In this document: piece after piece, positions 38,664 to 49,267 of the stretch
Numbering within the stretch: the stretch's first letter is position 1
Layout: the number at the start of each line of letters is the position of its first letter
Assembly: GCF_963676665.1 (NCBI RefSeq)
Contig: NZ_OY781378.1
Location: 186,001-250,000 of the forward strand
Source of the DNA: an uncultured Tolumonas sp.
Lineage (GTDB): Bacteria; Pseudomonadota; Gammaproteobacteria; Enterobacterales; Aeromonadaceae
Reading direction: 5' to 3'
DNA length: 64,000 nucleotides
Position numbers and translations under genes: made by a program
Notes under the pieces: generated by a model
Databases searched by the model: none
The model's input: the letters and a program-made list of their open reading frames with translations, nothing else
Told to the model about the DNA's origin: nothing

Positions 38664-39908
38664 ATGTCTGCCGATCTTCGTCAAGCCGCTCTTGATTATC
38701 ATGCTCATCCTGTTCCTGGCAAAATTGCTATTGCTCTGACTAAGCCGGCAGAAACTGCCTATGATCTGGCTTTGGCCTATAGCCCCGGCGTTGCTGAGCC
38801 GGTGCGTGAAATTGCGGCTAATCCGGCAGATGCCTATCGTTATACCTCTAAAGCCAATCTGGTAGCGGTGATCACCAATGGCACCGCTATTCTGGGGCTG
38901 GGTAATCTGGGGCCATTAGCATCGAAACCGGTTATGGAAGGCAAGGCATTGTTATTTAAACGTTTTGCTGGCATTGATGCGATCGATATTGAAGTTAAAC
39001 ATACGGATAATGCCGACTTTATCCGTACCGTCGCGAATATTGCCGATACCTTTGGTGGTATCAATCTGGAAGATATTAAAGCGCCGGAATGTTTTGAAAT
39101 TGAAAAAGCTTTAATTGAACTGTGTGATATTCCGGTATTCCATGATGATCAGCATGGTACGGCGATTGTGACTGCCGCCGGGATGCTGAATGCACTGGAA
39201 ATTCAAGGTAAACAACTGTCTGAAGTGCGTATTGTTTGCATGGGCGCGGGTGCTGCGGCTGTCGCATGTATGGATCTGTTGATTGTGTGTGGTGCGAAAC
39301 CTGAAAATATTTACATGCTGGATCGCAAAGGGGTGATCCACTCTGGTCGCACTGATATCAATGAACATAAACGTCGTTTTGTGAATGATTCAGGCTTTAC
39401 CACCTTAGCGCAGGTGATGGATGGTGCTGATGTGTTTGTTGGCGTATCCGGCCCGAATGTCATTACGGCGGAACATGTAAAAACCATGGCACCGAAGCCC
39501 GTTATTTTCGCGTGTTCCAACCCGGATCCAGAAATTGATCCTGCGCTGGCCAATGCAGCTCGTGATGATCTGATCATGGGCACTGGCCGTTCGGATTATC
39601 CGAATCAGGTGAATAATGTGATTTGTTTCCCGTTCATTTTCCGAGGGGCGTTGGATGCTCGCGCCAGCCGCATTAATAGTGCAATGAAACGAGCTGCCGT
39701 TGAAGCGATCCGTTCAATTGCGAAAGAACCAGTACCGGCTGAAGTATTGCGTGCGGCGGGAGTGTCCAAACTGACCTTTGGTGTGGATTATGTGTTACCA
39801 AAACCAATGGATCCACGCCTGTTGCCTCGCGTGGCGCGTGCGGTGGCATTGGCAGCCGTAGAATCGGGTGTTGCTCGTATTGAGCTGCCAGAAAATTACA
39901 TGCTGTAG
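38664..39908 (+). CDS. NAD(P)-dependent malic enzyme, short form
   Basis: A 414-residue oxidative decarboxylase of malate to pyruvate. ATG 38664 follows AGGGAG and begins MSADLRQAALDYHAHPVPGK; an upstream in-frame ATG at 38583 adds 27 hydrophobic residues that do not fit the family. The malic domain includes YSPGVAEPVREIAANP, TNGTAILGLGNLGPLASKPVMEGK and LEDIKAPECFEIE. The NAD(P)-binding part has GAGAAAVACMDLL. Unlike E. coli MaeB (759 residues) there is no C-terminal phosphotransacetylase-like domain. Cofactor preference is not readable. It ends at a strong terminator. Confidence 0.92.
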   Translation: MSADLRQAALDYHAHPVPGKIAIALTKPAETAYDLALAYSPGVAEPVREIAANPADAYRYTSKANLVAVITNGTAILGLGNLGPLASKPVMEGKALLFKRFAGIDAIDIEVKHTDNADFIRTVANIADTFGGINLEDIKAPECFEIEKALIELCDIPVFHDDQHGTAIVTAAGMLNALEIQGKQLSEVRIVCMGAGAAAVACMDLLIVCGAKPENIYMLDRKGVIHSGRTDINEHKRRFVNDSGFTTLAQVMDGADVFVGVSGPNVITAEHVKTMAPKPVIFACSNPDPEIDPALANAARDDLIMGTGRSDYPNQVNNVICFPFIFRGALDARASRINSAMKRAAVEAIRSIAKEPVPAEVLRAAGVSKLTFGVDYVLPKPMDPRLLPRVARAVALAAVESGVARIELPENYML

Positions 39909-39924
39909 ATATTAGTGAATTAAT

Positions 39925-39956
39925 ACCAAAACGCCTCCATTTGGAGGCGTTTTGGT
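39925..39956 (+). terminator. Terminator after the malic enzyme gene
   Basis: A 14-bp perfect stem (39925-39938 with 39943-39956) with a 4-base loop. The T run inside the descending arm plus flanking A/T make it a strong, possibly bidirectional terminator. Confidence 0.9.
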
Positions 39957-39968
39957 TTAGGAAATAAG

Positions 39969-39994
39969 AAAGCCGCCTTAAATAAGGCGGCTTT
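39969..39994 (-). terminator. Terminator after the porin gene
   Basis: AAAGCCGCCTT (39969-39979) pairs with AAGGCGGCTTT (39984-39994), loop of 4. It is 29 bases after the porin stop on the minus strand. Together with the stem at 39925-39956 it makes two separate terminators back to back. Confidence 0.8.
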
Positions 39995-40023
39995 AGTATG
40001 TTTATCCCGGCAGTCTGGAAAGA

Positions 40024-41133
40024 TTAGAAATCGTAACGTACAGCCAGTTGCATGTCGTTTTTGTAGTCATAGGCATTTGCGGAACCAACTGCTGCAGTTG
40101 ATGACGCATTCACACCTGTGTCTTTGTTATTGATACGATATTCAGCCATTACGCGCAGGTTTTTGTTGAATTTGTATTGAGCACCCAGGGTGTAATAATC
40201 AACAGCGTTCACGTCAGAACCACCGCTAACTTCCTGTTTCATTTTGTTGTAGGTGCTCATCAAACCAAAACCATTAGCAAAATTGTAGCCAAGTGCTGCT
40301 TCGGTACCTGTGGTATCAACAGATGCACCACCAGTGGTGTAGAAATAATCAGAACCTTTGTCGAAGTTCAGTGCGGCATACCAAGATTTGTCATCAAATT
40401 TGGCACCGATGATCCACAATTTGGCATCGTTCTGAGCTGTTTTATTGCGTTGAGCTACGTTATAACCAGTACCAACAGAGAAACCACTTGGGTGGTTATA
40501 GCTTACTGCTGCACCATAAGCACCGATATTGGCTGTTGTTTCTGATTTAGATGCATCAGTAACAGAGCTGTTAACGTCGGTACCATTGCTATCAAATTTA
40601 TAATCGGCATCAATTTGCACATTATTGAACACGCCAGAGTATTTCAGCATTTCGCCAGCACGATAAGTGCCGAATTGATCCGCTTTTACGCCTAAACCAT
40701 CGTTACCGTAACCATCAGTCAGTGCCACATCAGTCCAACCTGCCAGTGTACCTACAGCACCGATCTGGCGGCCAAATGTAATGGCACCAAATGTATCATC
40801 TTTGATACCACCATAAGCAAGACGGGTAGTGATGTTACTGCTGTTTTCTTTCACATCAGTTTCGGTTGATTGTGATTTAAACTGTGCTTCATAAGCGCCA
40901 ATTGCTTTCTGGGTGCCTGTAATTACTGTTTCACCTTTAGCACCAATACGGATGTAATTGTTGGAGCCATATTTTTCGCTTTTTTCTGTGCCGTTATCTT
41001 TAGTACCTAAAAACTGACCAGCATATGCACGACCATTCAGATCCAATGATACTTTTTCATTTTTATAAACTTCAGTCGCGTGAGCTTGGGTTGCAACCAG
41101 TACAGCGATGGCTACGGTAGTTAATTGTTTCAT
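40024..41133 (-). CDS. General outer-membrane porin (OmpC/OmpF-type superfamily)
   Basis: A 369-residue precursor; two tandem ATGs occur, and the second (41133) is 6 bases from AGGA, so it is preferred to 41136. A signal peptide of about 20 residues (MKQLTTVAIAVLVATQAHA|TEVYKNE) is followed by alternating beta-strand sequence. Porin marks are YIRIGAKGE, LAYGGIKDDTFGAITFGRQIG and terminal MQLAVRYDF with a C-terminal Phe. It forms a trimeric diffusion channel for small hydrophilic solutes; the substrate range is unknown. It stands alone, between two strong terminators and a 225-base upstream gap shared with glpX. Confidence 0.88.
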   Translation of the reverse strand: MKQLTTVAIAVLVATQAHATEVYKNEKVSLDLNGRAYAGQFLGTKDNGTEKSEKYGSNNYIRIGAKGETVITGTQKAIGAYEAQFKSQSTETDVKENSSNITTRLAYGGIKDDTFGAITFGRQIGAVGTLAGWTDVALTDGYGNDGLGVKADQFGTYRAGEMLKYSGVFNNVQIDADYKFDSNGTDVNSSVTDASKSETTANIGAYGAAVSYNHPSGFSVGTGYNVAQRNKTAQNDAKLWIIGAKFDDKSWYAALNFDKGSDYFYTTGGASVDTTGTEAALGYNFANGFGLMSTYNKMKQEVSGGSDVNAVDYYTLGAQYKFNKNLRVMAEYRINNKDTGVNASSTAAVGSANAYDYKNDMQLAVRYDF

Positions 41134-41361
41134 CATCTATCCTTAATTTTATTTGAGGGTCGGGTTGCTCCCGATTAATTCCGAGTTGAAGATTAGGGTT
41201 CTTAGATGACAGTACTGTTACTAAAAAATTAAGCTTTTGTTGATCATGCTCACAGTTCATTCAATCGCGGTTGTTCGCTCGGCAGGCATAATCAATTGTG
41301 GTAAACTCGCGCCCATTCTGCTGTAAGGCAGCAATTCTGAGAGCATCTGCAGGTATTCCCA

Positions 41362-42369
41362 ATGAAACGTGAACTGGCAATTGAATTTTCCCGTGTAACT
41401 GAAGCAGCCGCACTGGCCGGCTACAAATGGTTAGGCCGTGGTGATAAAAATCTGGCTGATGGTGCCGCTGTGGAAGCCATGCGCTATGTCCTGAATCAGA
41501 TCGAGATCGACGGTGAGATCGTGATCGGGGAAGGTGAAATCGACGAAGCACCAATGCTGTATATCGGCGAAAAAGTCGGTTGTGGCGGTGATGGGGTAGA
41601 CATTGCGGTCGATCCGATCGACGGTACCCGCATGACGGCGATGGGCCAGAACAATGCGGTGGCCGTACTGGCTGCCGGTGATAAAGGCTCGTTCCTGAAA
41701 GCGCCTGATATGTATATGGAAAAAATGATCGTTGGCCCGCGTGCGAAAGGGGTTATTGATCTTAATCGTCCGCTGGCTGAAAACATTCAGGCGGTTGCGC
41801 GTGCATTGGACAAACCAATCCATCGCCTGAGTGTCATTACACTGGCGAAACCGCGTCATGACGCTGCGATCAAAGAGATGCAGGACATGGGCGTGCGCGT
41901 TTTTGCCATTCCGGATGGTGACGTTGCGGCTTCGATGCTGACTTGTCTGCCAGATAATGAAATTGACATGTTGTATTGCATCGGCGGCGCACCAGAAGGT
42001 GTGATTTCTGCTGCAACCGTGCGTGCGTTAGATGGCGATATGCAAGGCCGTCTGTTACCGCGGCATAAAGTAAAAGGCGATACACCTGAAAATCGTATTT
42101 TGGGCGAAAGCGAAATTGCGCGTTGTCAGCAAATGGGCATTGATGTTGAAACTGTGCTGACCCTGCGCGACATGGCAAAAACAGATAACGTCATCATCTC
42201 GGTTACCGGCATTACCAAAGGCGATTTGCTGGAAGGTATTACCAGCGATGGTTTATTAGCAACGACAGAAACACTGTTGATCCGTGGTCGTTCACGCACA
42301 ATTCGTCGTATTCACTCAACACATTATCTGCAACGCAAAGATGCGCAAATTCAGAAAATCATTTTCTAA
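41362..42369 (+). CDS. glpX: Fructose-1,6-bisphosphatase class II
   Basis: A 335-residue lithium-sensitive, Mn-dependent phosphatase hydrolysing fructose 1,6-bisphosphate in gluconeogenesis. Length agrees with E. coli GlpX (336). Motifs are VIGEGEIDEAPMLYIGE, the metal site DIAVDPIDGTRMTAMGQNNAVAVL, and IGGAPEGVISAATVRALDGDMQGRL. No glpF or glpK is nearby, unlike in E. coli. The upstream gap (41137-41361) must hold its promoter and that of the divergent porin gene; I see no clear operator there. Confidence 0.96.
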   Translation: MKRELAIEFSRVTEAAALAGYKWLGRGDKNLADGAAVEAMRYVLNQIEIDGEIVIGEGEIDEAPMLYIGEKVGCGGDGVDIAVDPIDGTRMTAMGQNNAVAVLAAGDKGSFLKAPDMYMEKMIVGPRAKGVIDLNRPLAENIQAVARALDKPIHRLSVITLAKPRHDAAIKEMQDMGVRVFAIPDGDVAASMLTCLPDNEIDMLYCIGGAPEGVISAATVRALDGDMQGRLLPRHKVKGDTPENRILGESEIARCQQMGIDVETVLTLRDMAKTDNVIISVTGITKGDLLEGITSDGLLATTETLLIRGRSRTIRRIHSTHYLQRKDAQIQKIIF

Positions 42370-42408
42370 TTGAGCGCTGCCAGTAAGAAAATTTAACTGC
42401 TTAAAATT

Positions 42409-42440
42409 AACTGAGCACCTGATCATGATGGTGCTCAGTT
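42409..42440. terminator. Terminator hairpin between glpX and the acetyltransferase gene
   Basis: AACTGAGCACC (42409-42419) pairs with GGTGCTCAGTT (42430-42440), 11 bp with a 10-base loop, between two convergent genes. T tracts are weak. Confidence 0.65.
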
Positions 42441-42446
42441 AGAACA

Positions 42447-42836
42447 TCACAGACTCAATGTCCACGCATCATCATCAACAGCATGAAAACCTGCCTGTCG
42501 TAAAAACGCCTGTAAGCCTGCCTGTTCAGTTTCTGTGACAGAACTGATATTCATATTCACTTGCTGTTGCCCTTCCGCTATCAGCCAACGAATGGTGTCT
42601 GCCAGCAGATAACGACCGATACCGCGTCTGCGAGTCAGATCACGCACGGCAAAATAGCGTAATTCACTATCTTTACTGATCGCGAGACCAACCACGCGAT
42701 CATTGAAGGTGGCCACATGCCATTCGCCCAGTGTATGTGCTTCTTCAATAGTTAGCTTATTGGCTTGTAATAGTTTGCTAAGGCTTTCCTGCCATAACGG
42801 CAATACATCATGAGAATGGTGCACAGTTAAACGCAT
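42447..42836 (-). CDS. GNAT acetyltransferase, PanM/PanZ-like
   Basis: A 129-residue protein with a GNAT fold: the acetyl-CoA loop reads RDLTRRRGIGRYLLADTIRW, close to VREVTRRRGVGQYLLEE in E. coli PanM. The order of strands and the overall length (127 in E. coli) also agree. PanM binds aspartate alpha-decarboxylase (PanD) and triggers its self-cleavage in an acetyl-CoA-dependent way, setting beta-alanine and coenzyme A supply. The match is moderate, and a generic GNAT enzyme remains possible. Confidence 0.65.
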   Translation of the reverse strand: MRLTVHHSHDVLPLWQESLSKLLQANKLTIEEAHTLGEWHVATFNDRVVGLAISKDSELRYFAVRDLTRRRGIGRYLLADTIRWLIAEGQQQVNMNISSVTETEQAGLQAFLRQAGFHAVDDDAWTLSL

Positions 42837-42879
42837 GTTGATGATCCAGACATAAATAAAAGTGAGTTTACCACCAAAT

Positions 42880-42911
42880 AAAAAGCCCCATCAGCATGAC
42901 GGGGCTTTTTT
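42880..42911 (-). terminator. Terminator after gltD
   Basis: AAAAAGCCCC (42880-42889) pairs with GGGGCTTTTT (42901-42910) with an 11-base loop. T runs lie on both strands. It is 33 bases after the gltD stop. Confidence 0.9.
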
Positions 42912-42943
42912 GCTACTCATTTACGATTTATGCAAAGAGCAAC

Positions 42944-44410
42944 TTAACGTGGTAACAGGCTTTTGCCCATCAGGAACTGATCCACTTCACGGGCGCATTG
43001 ACGACCTTCACGGATCGCCCATACCACCAGAGACTGACCACGACGGATGTCACCGGCAGCGTAAACTTTCGGTACAGACGTAGCGTAGCAGCCTGCATCT
43101 TCAGTTGTTGCTTTTGCATTACCGCGGGCATCTTTTTCCACGCCAAATGCATCCAGCACTTTTGCTAGTGGGTTAGTAAAGCCCATCGCCAGGAACACTG
43201 CATCTGCTTTCAGTTCGAATTCAGAGCCAGCAACTTCAGTCAGTTTTCCGTCTTTAAATTCAACTTTAACCAGTTTCAGTGCGGTCAGTTTACCGTTTTC
43301 ACCAATGAATTCTTTGGTAGAAACAGCAAACTCACGCACACAACCTTCTTCATGTGAAGAAGAGGTACGCAGTTTCAGCGGCCAGTATGGCCAGGTCAGT
43401 TCTTTGTTTTCCTGTACCGGCGGTTGTGGCATTACTTCCAGCTGAGTCACAGAGGCTGCACCGTGACGGTTAGAGGTACCCACACAGTCAGAGCCGGTAT
43501 CACCGCCACCGATCACTACAACGTGTTTACCTTTCACGTTGATAGGGTTCGCGCCGTCACCAGCTACTTCTTTATTTTGCGGGATCAGGAATTCCAGTGC
43601 GAAATGAATACCGCTCAGTTCACGGCCCGGAACGGGCAGATCACGAGGCGTTTCAGAACCACCAGCCAGGATCACGGCATCAAAGTCAGCATCCAGTTGT
43701 GCAGGGGTGACTACGGTTTTTGCGTCGTTGGCTACACCGGCAGGCAGTGCGTTATCCAATGCTACCAAGGTGTTGGTTTTGAATACCACACCTTCCGCTT
43801 CCATCTGTGCCATACGGCGATCGATCAAACCTTTGTCCAGTTTGAAATCAGGGATGCCGTAACGTAGCAGGCCACCAACACGACTGTTCTTTTCAAACAC
43901 TGTCACGTCATGACCAACACGAGCCAGCTGCTGAGCCGCAGCCAGACCTGCTGGGCCTGAACCGACGACCGCCACTTTCTTGCCAGTTTTAACTGCAGAC
44001 GGTTGAGGTTTAACCCAATCATTACTCCATGCCGTATCAATGGTGTAACGCTCGATTGACTTGATGCCAACCGGATCAGCGTTGATCCCCAGTGTACAGG
44101 CTGATTCACAAGGGGCCGGACAGATCCGGCCTGTGAATTCTGGGAAGTTGTTGGTGGAGTGCAGCACACGGATCGCCATTTCAGCTTTACCGCAGTACAC
44201 CAGATCATTCCAGTCAGGAATGATGTTATTCACCGGACAACCGTTGTTACAGAAAGGAATACCGCAATCCATGCAGCGTGCGCCCTGGGTGGAGGCTTCT
44301 TGCACTGTCAGGGTCGGTACAAATTCCTGGTAATGTTGTACACGTTCTGCAACAGGTGCGTAGTGTTCCTTTACGCGGTCAAATTCGAGAAAACCGGTTG
44401 GCTTACCCAT
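42944..44410 (-). CDS. gltD: Glutamate synthase (NADPH) small subunit
   Basis: A 488-residue FAD/iron-sulphur subunit that passes electrons from NADPH to the large subunit. Iron-sulphur cysteines are in [22 protein letters not shown] and [14 protein letters not shown], the FAD site is [15 protein letters not shown], and the NADPH site is [19 protein letters not shown]. The C-terminal [16 protein letters not shown] closes the flavin domain. Its ATG overlaps the gltB stop by one base (TAATG), so translation is coupled. Confidence 0.97.
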   Translation of the reverse strand: MGKPTGFLEFDRVKEHYAPVAERVQHYQEFVPTLTVQEASTQGARCMDCGIPFCNNGCPVNNIIPDWNDLVYCGKAEMAIRVLHSTNNFPEFTGRICPAPCESACTLGINADPVGIKSIERYTIDTAWSNDWVKPQPSAVKTGKKVAVVGSGPAGLAAAQQLARVGHDVTVFEKNSRVGGLLRYGIPDFKLDKGLIDRRMAQMEAEGVVFKTNTLVALDNALPAGVANDAKTVVTPAQLDADFDAVILAGGSETPRDLPVPGRELSGIHFALEFLIPQNKEVAGDGANPINVKGKHVVVIGGGDTGSDCVGTSNRHGAASVTQLEVMPQPPVQENKELTWPYWPLKLRTSSSHEEGCVREFAVSTKEFIGENGKLTALKLVKVEFKDGKLTEVAGSEFELKADAVFLAMGFTNPLAKVLDAFGVEKDARGNAKATTEDAGCYATSVPKVYAAGDIRRGQSLVVWAIREGRQCAREVDQFLMGKSLLPR

Positions 44411-47400
44411 TACGCAATCTCCTTTTCCTGCAGTGCAGCAGTCATTTCCTGCAGAGCACGGCGATACTCATTCGGATAAACTTTTACAAACTTACCACGG
44501 TAAGCATCCCAGTCAGCCAAAATTGCTTTCGCACGTGGGCTACCAGTGTATTTAGCGTGTTGTGTGATCAGCGCTTTCAGATGATCTTCATCGCTTTGGT
44601 CGTTATGCCATGGTTCTGAGGCTGATTGTTCTGCGGTTGGCAGAACCTTCTCCAGCGTTACCATCGACAGGTTACAACGAGTCGCGAAGCTGTTGTCTTC
44701 GTCCAGTACATAAGCGAGACCGCCTGACATACCAGCTGCGAAGTTACGGCCTGTCTGACCCAGCACAACCACGGTACCACCGGTCATGTATTCACAACCG
44801 TGATCACCGACGCCTTCAACAACGGCAGATGCACCTGAGTTACGTACCGCAAAACGTTCACCCGCTACACCGTTCAGGTAAGCATGACCCGAGGTTGCAC
44901 CGTACATCACGGTGTTACCAATGATGGTATTGTCACCTGGGTTCGGGGTGAAGTTTGCGTTTGGACGCACGATGATGCGACCGCCAGACAAACCCTTACC
45001 CACGTAATCGTTACCTTCACCCACCAGATCCAGCGTGATACCTTTTGCCAGGAAGGCTGCGAAGCTTTGACCGGCAGTACCATTCAGCGTGACGTGGATG
45101 GTGTCATCAGGTAAGCCTTCACCACCAAAACGTTTAGCCACTTCACCTGACAGCATAGTGCCGACGGTGCGGTTGATGTTCTTAACCGGAATTTCGATAC
45201 GGACTGGCTGACGGTTTTCCAGTGCTGGCATCGCTTGTTTCACCAGCTCTTGATCCAGAGCTTTTTCCAGCGCGTGATCCTGAGTACCGGCATGCAGGCG
45301 AGGTTCATCAGCACCCACAGCTGGTTGATAGAATACGTTGCTGAAATCCAGGCCTTGCGCTTTCCAGTGTTCAACACCGGCGCGTTTGTCCAGCAGGTCA
45401 GAACGACCGATCAGATCTTCAAACTTACGGATGCCCATTTCTGCCATCAGCTCACGCACTTCTTCCGCAACGAAGAAGAAGTAGTTCACGACGTGTTCTG
45501 GCTGACCAGAGAAACGTTTACGCAGTTCAGGATCCTGAGTGGCAACACCGACAGGACAGGTATTCAGATGACATTTACGCATCATGATACAGCCTTCAAC
45601 CACCAGCGGTGCAGTGGCGAAACCGAACTCGTCAGCACCCAGCAGGGCACCGATAATGACGTCACGACCGGTTTTGATCTGACCGTCAACTTGTACACGG
45701 ATACGACCACGTAAGCGGTTCAATACCAGCGTTTGTTGCGTTTCAGCCAGACCCAGTTCCCATGGTGAACCAGCGTACTTGATGGAAGACAGTGGCGATG
45801 CACCGGTGCCACCATCGTGACCAGCAATTACTACATGGTCAGCTTTGGCTTTAGATACACCGGCGGCAACCGTACCAACACCCACTTCAGATACCAGTTT
45901 TACTGATACAGACGCGGTTGGGTTGGCATTTTTCAGATCGTGGATCAGCTGTGCCAAGTCTTCGATCGAATAAATATCGTGATGTGGTGGTGGTGAAATC
46001 AGACCTACACCTGGCACAGAGTGACGCAGTTTACCGATATATTCAGAAACTTTATCACCTGGCAGCTGACCGCCTTCACCTGGTTTAGCACCTTGTGCCA
46101 TCTTGATCTGGATCTGATCCGCATTGGCCAGATATTCAGCTGTTACACCGAAACGACCAGATGCGACCTGTTTGATCGCAGAACGCAGACTGTCACCGGC
46201 TTGTAGTTCTAAATCACGCGCAATACGCGATTTACCGATGATGTCAGACAACAGTGTTGGCTGGTTAACCGGAATGAAACGGTTAGCATCTTCACCACCT
46301 TCACCAGTGTTGGATTTACCGCCAATACGGTTCATCGCCACAGCCAGTGTAGTGTGTGCTTCGGTAGAAATAGAACCCAGTGACATCGCACCGGTAGCAA
46401 AACGTTTAACGATCTCTTTTGCCGATTCAACTTCTTCCAGTGGTACTGGTTCCGCTGCTTTCTTGATATCAAACAAGCCGCGCAGTGTCAGATGACGTTT
46501 AGTCTGGTCGTTGATGATCTTTGCGTACTCTTTGTAGCTTTCGTACTTACCGCTACGAGTTGAGTGCTGCAATTTAGCGATCGCATCTGGTGTCCACATG
46601 TGGTCTTCACCACGGGTACGGAATGCATATTCACCACCGGCATCTAAGGCATCTTCAAGCACAGGATCAGCAGAAAACGCAGCTTCATGCAGACGGATGG
46701 TTTCTTCCGCTACTTCAAACAGGCCGATACCTTCAATTTTGGAAGGAGTGCCAGAGAAGTATTTATCCACGAAGACTTTTTTCAGACCGACCACTTCGAA
46801 AATCTGCGCGCCGGTGTAAGACATGTAAGTGGAGATACCCATCTTCGACATGACTTTACACAGACCTTTACCTACCGCTTTCACGAAGTTAGAGACATAT
46901 TTCTCTTCTTTCGCGGCATCACCATCGGCCATTTCGCGCAATGTTTCCATTGCCAGCCAAGGGTGGATCGCTTCGGCACCGTAACCAGCCAGCAAAGCAA
47001 ACTGGTGAGTTTCACGAGCAGAGCCGGTTTCTACTACCAGACCTGTGCTAGTACGCAGACCTTTTTTCACCAGATGCAGATGCACGGTGGAAGTCGCCAG
47101 CAGAGCAGGGATCGCGATATGATCACGGTCGATGTTACGGTCAGAAATCAACAGAATGTTGGCGCCGCCACGTACCGCATCTTCCGCTTCCGCTGCCAGT
47201 GACGCCAGACGCGCTTCAACACCCTCTTTACCCCATGCTAATGGGTAGCAGATATTCAGTTCGTGTGAACGGAATTTGCCGTTGGTGTATTGTTGAATGT
47301 TACGGATCTTCTCGATCTTCGCGGCATTCAGGATCGGTTGCGCTACTTCCAGACGAATTGGTGGATTGATATCCGCATTGTTCAACAGGTTAGGACGTGG

Positions 47401-49044
47401 ACCAATGAAGGAAACCAGCGACATAACCATCTCTTCACGGATCGGGTCGATCGGTGGGTTGGTTACCTGAGCGAACAGCTGACGGAAGTAGTTGTACAGC
47501 GTTTTATTTTTGCTGGACAACACAGGTAATGCCGCATCGTTACCCATAGAGCCGATGGCTTCTTCACCATTGTTGGCCATTGGCGTAAGCAGCATTTTGG
47601 TGTCTTCCATGGTGTAACCAAATGCTTGCTGGTAATCCAGCATGCTTGCTTTCTTCTCGAAAGGCTGGGCTTCACCCGGGATCTCGTCAATGTTAATACG
47701 AACTTTGCTTAACCACTCACGGTATGGCTTGGAGTTCGCCAGTGAGTTTTTCAGTTCTTTATCGTCGATGATACGGCCTTGCTCCAGGTCGATCAGGAAC
47801 ATCTTACCTGGTTGCAGACGCCATTTCTGAGCAATACGGGAATCTTCAATCGGCAGCACGCCAGATTCAGATGCCATAACCACCAGATCATCTTTAGTCA
47901 CCAGATAACGGGCTGGGCGCAGACCGTTACGGTCAAGCGTAGCACCGATTTGGCAACCGTCAGTGAAGGCAACCGCTGCTGGGCCGTCCCACGGTTCCAT
48001 CATGGCTGCATGATATTCGTAGAACGCGCGACGATTTTCATCCATCAGGGAATGTTTTTCCCACGCTTCCGGGATCATCATCATCACGGCGTGTGCCAGT
48101 GAATAACCACCCATAACCAGCAGTTCCAGCGCGTTATCAAACGACGCAGAATCTGACTGACCTGGGTAAATCAATGGCCATACTTTATCCAGATCAGCAC
48201 CCAATACAGGTGAGGTTACTGAACGTTCACGGGCGCGCATCCAGTTCACGTTGCCACGCACGGTGTTAATTTCACCGTTGTGCGCAATCATGCGGAATGG
48301 ATGAGCCAAATCCCATGTTGGGAAGGTGTTGGTGGAGAAACGCTGATGCACCAGTGCCAGTGCAGATACGCAGCGAGGATCGGCCAGGTCGGTATAATAA
48401 ATGCCAACCTGATCCGCCAACAGCAGACCTTTATAGTTCACGGTACGTGCAGAGAATGACGGCACGTAGAATTCGTTACAGTGTTTCAGCTTCAGAGCAC
48501 GAATGGCATGAGATGCACGCTTGCGAATGATATACAGTTTGCGTTCCAGTGCATCGGTGACCAGTACGTCCGGGCCGCGGCCAACGAAGATCTGGCGGAT
48601 AACCGGCTCTTTCGCTTTAACAGCAGGAGACATCGGCATCTCGCGGCTCACCGGCACATCACGCCAGCCCAGCACAACCTGACCTTCACCACGTACCGCA
48701 CGTTCAATCTCTTCCTGGCAAGCCAGACGAGATGCCGCTTCCTGCGGCAGGAACACCATACCAACCCCGAATTCACCAGCAACTGGCAGCACAATACCTT
48801 GCTTAGCCAATTCTTCGCGATACAACTGATCAGGGATCTGGATCAGAATACCAGCGCCGTCGCCTTGCAGCGGATCTGCGCCGACCGCACCACGGTGATC
48901 GAGGTTTTTCAGGATCAACAAACCCTGTTCGACAATGCTATGACTTTTTTGACCCTTCATGTGGGCCACAAATCCGACACCGCACGCATCATGTTCGTTT
49001 ACGGGGTCATACATCCCTTGTCGTTGGGGTACCGCCGGTTCCAT
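44410..49044 (-). CDS. gltB: Glutamate synthase (NADPH) large subunit
   Basis: A 1544-residue enzyme from ATG 49044; an in-frame GTG at 49047 is equally close to AGAGAGGA. The class II amidotransferase domain begins after a ~20-residue propeptide, exposing Cys21 in [11 protein letters not shown]. The FMN/synthase domain includes [20 protein letters not shown] and the 3Fe-4S set C-x5-C-x4-C in [19 protein letters not shown]-terminal glycine-rich GXGXG beta-helix domain follows. With GltD it makes two glutamates from glutamine and 2-oxoglutarate, completing the GS-GOGAT cycle with glnA. The leader contains an intrinsic terminator. Confidence 0.97.
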   Translation of the reverse strand: MEPAVPQRQGMYDPVNEHDACGVGFVAHMKGQKSHSIVEQGLLILKNLDHRGAVGADPLQGDGAGILIQIPDQLYREELAKQGIVLPVAGEFGVGMVFLPQEAASRLACQEEIERAVRGEGQVVLGWRDVPVSREMPMSPAVKAKEPVIRQIFVGRGPDVLVTDALERKLYIIRKRASHAIRALKLKHCNEFYVPSFSARTVNYKGLLLADQVGIYYTDLADPRCVSALALVHQRFSTNTFPTWDLAHPFRMIAHNGEINTVRGNVNWMRARERSVTSPVLGADLDKVWPLIYPGQSDSASFDNALELLVMGGYSLAHAVMMMIPEAWEKHSLMDENRRAFYEYHAAMMEPWDGPAAVAFTDGCQIGATLDRNGLRPARYLVTKDDLVVMASESGVLPIEDSRIAQKWRLQPGKMFLIDLEQGRIIDDKELKNSLANSKPYREWLSKVRINIDEIPGEAQPFEKKASMLDYQQAFGYTMEDTKMLLTPMANNGEEAIGSMGNDAALPVLSSKNKTLYNYFRQLFAQVTNPPIDPIREEMVMSLVSFIGPRPNLLNNADINPPIRLEVAQPILNAAKIEKIRNIQQYTNGKFRSHELNICYPLAWGKEGVEARLASLAAEAEDAVRGGANILLISDRNIDRDHIAIPALLATSTVHLHLVKKGLRTSTGLVVETGSARETHQFALLAGYGAEAIHPWLAMETLREMADGDAAKEEKYVSNFVKAVGKGLCKVMSKMGISTYMSYTGAQIFEVVGLKKVFVDKYFSGTPSKIEGIGLFEVAEETIRLHEAAFSADPVLEDALDAGGEYAFRTRGEDHMWTPDAIAKLQHSTRSGKYESYKEYAKIINDQTKRHLTLRGLFDIKKAAEPVPLEEVESAKEIVKRFATGAMSLGSISTEAHTTLAVAMNRIGGKSNTGEGGEDANRFIPVNQPTLLSDIIGKSRIARDLELQAGDSLRSAIKQVASGRFGVTAEYLANADQIQIKMAQGAKPGEGGQLPGDKVSEYIGKLRHSVPGVGLISPPPHHDIYSIEDLAQLIHDLKNANPTASVSVKLVSEVGVGTVAAGVSKAKADHVVIAGHDGGTGASPLSSIKYAGSPWELGLAETQQTLVLNRLRGRIRVQVDGQIKTGRDVIIGALLGADEFGFATAPLVVEGCIMMRKCHLNTCPVGVATQDPELRKRFSGQPEHVVNYFFFVAEEVRELMAEMGIRKFEDLIGRSDLLDKRAGVEHWKAQGLDFSNVFYQPAVGADEPRLHAGTQDHALEKALDQELVKQAMPALENRQPVRIEIPVKNINRTVGTMLSGEVAKRFGGEGLPDDTIHVTLNGTAGQSFAAFLAKGITLDLVGEGNDYVGKGLSGGRIIVRPNANFTPNPGDNTIIGNTVMYGATSGHAYLNGVAGERFAVRNSGASAVVEGVGDHGCEYMTGGTVVVLGQTGRNFAAGMSGGLAYVLDEDNSFATRCNLSMVTLEKVLPTAEQSASEPWHNDQSDEDHLKALITQHAKYTGSPRAKAILADWDAYRGKFVKVYPNEYRRALQEMTAALQEKEIA

Positions 49045-49089
49045 CACGTTATAATCCTCTCTGTAGATACGCGTCCATCCGCAGCCGTT

Positions 49090-49118
49090 AAAAAAAGCTG
49101 GCTTGAGGTGCCAGCTTT
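49090..49118 (-). terminator. Intrinsic terminator inside the gltB leader (candidate attenuator)
   Basis: On the minus strand AAAGCTGGC (49110-49118) and GCCAGCTTT (49094-49102) form a 9-bp stem with a 7-base loop, followed by a run of seven T ending at 49090. No minus-strand gene ends upstream, and the candidate promoter (49151-49179) lies before it, so the hairpin would sit in the 5' leader about 46 bases before the gltB start. There is no ATG between the promoter and the hairpin, so a leader peptide is unlikely. Confidence 0.75.
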
Positions 49119-49150
49119 ATTGTTTTAACTCTGAGGGCTCGTAACCAAAA

Positions 49151-49179
49151 AATATACTGTGATTTTCGCCCCAATTCAA
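49151..49179 (-). promoter_or_regulatory. Candidate sigma-70 promoter of gltBD
   Basis: On the minus strand TTGAAT (49174-49179) and TATATT (49151-49156) are separated by 17 bases. The predicted start is near 49144, giving a leader of about 100 bases. Confidence 0.6.
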
Positions 49180-49250
49180 GGCAATAGCTACAGGTCTCGA
49201 ACTGGTCTTTTGTTGTAAAAAACACATATTAATCATGAGTATATACATTA

Positions 49251-49267
49251 TCACCAAAATGGTGCGA
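49251..49267. promoter_or_regulatory. Candidate NtrC site in the gltB-gcvA gap
   Basis: TCACCAAAATGGTGCGA matches the NtrC dyad (GCAC-N7-GTGC, core CCAAAATGG) except for one base in the left half. A further inverted pair, GTGCGA (49262-49267) and TCGCAC (49280-49285), follows. It lies about 110 bases upstream of the gltB promoter. Confidence 0.5.

Noticed and set aside
41220-41275. CRP-like half sites between the porin gene and glpX
   Set aside because: The closest match (TGTTG...TCACA) has the wrong spacing by one base and only one good half.
46687-47202. 171-codon open frame opposite gltB
   Set aside because: Antisense shadow without start signals; several similar frames occur along gltB because of its codon bias.
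49090-49118. Reading the hairpin as a terminator for a plus-strand transcript or a small gene in the gap
   Set aside because: No plus-strand gene ends near it and the T tract is on the minus strand, so it belongs to the gltB leader.
48481-49128. 215-codon open frame on the plus strand opposite the start of gltB
   Set aside because: Its sequence mirrors the conserved amidotransferase region, is rich in His/Arg/Phe, and runs through the gltB leader terminator.
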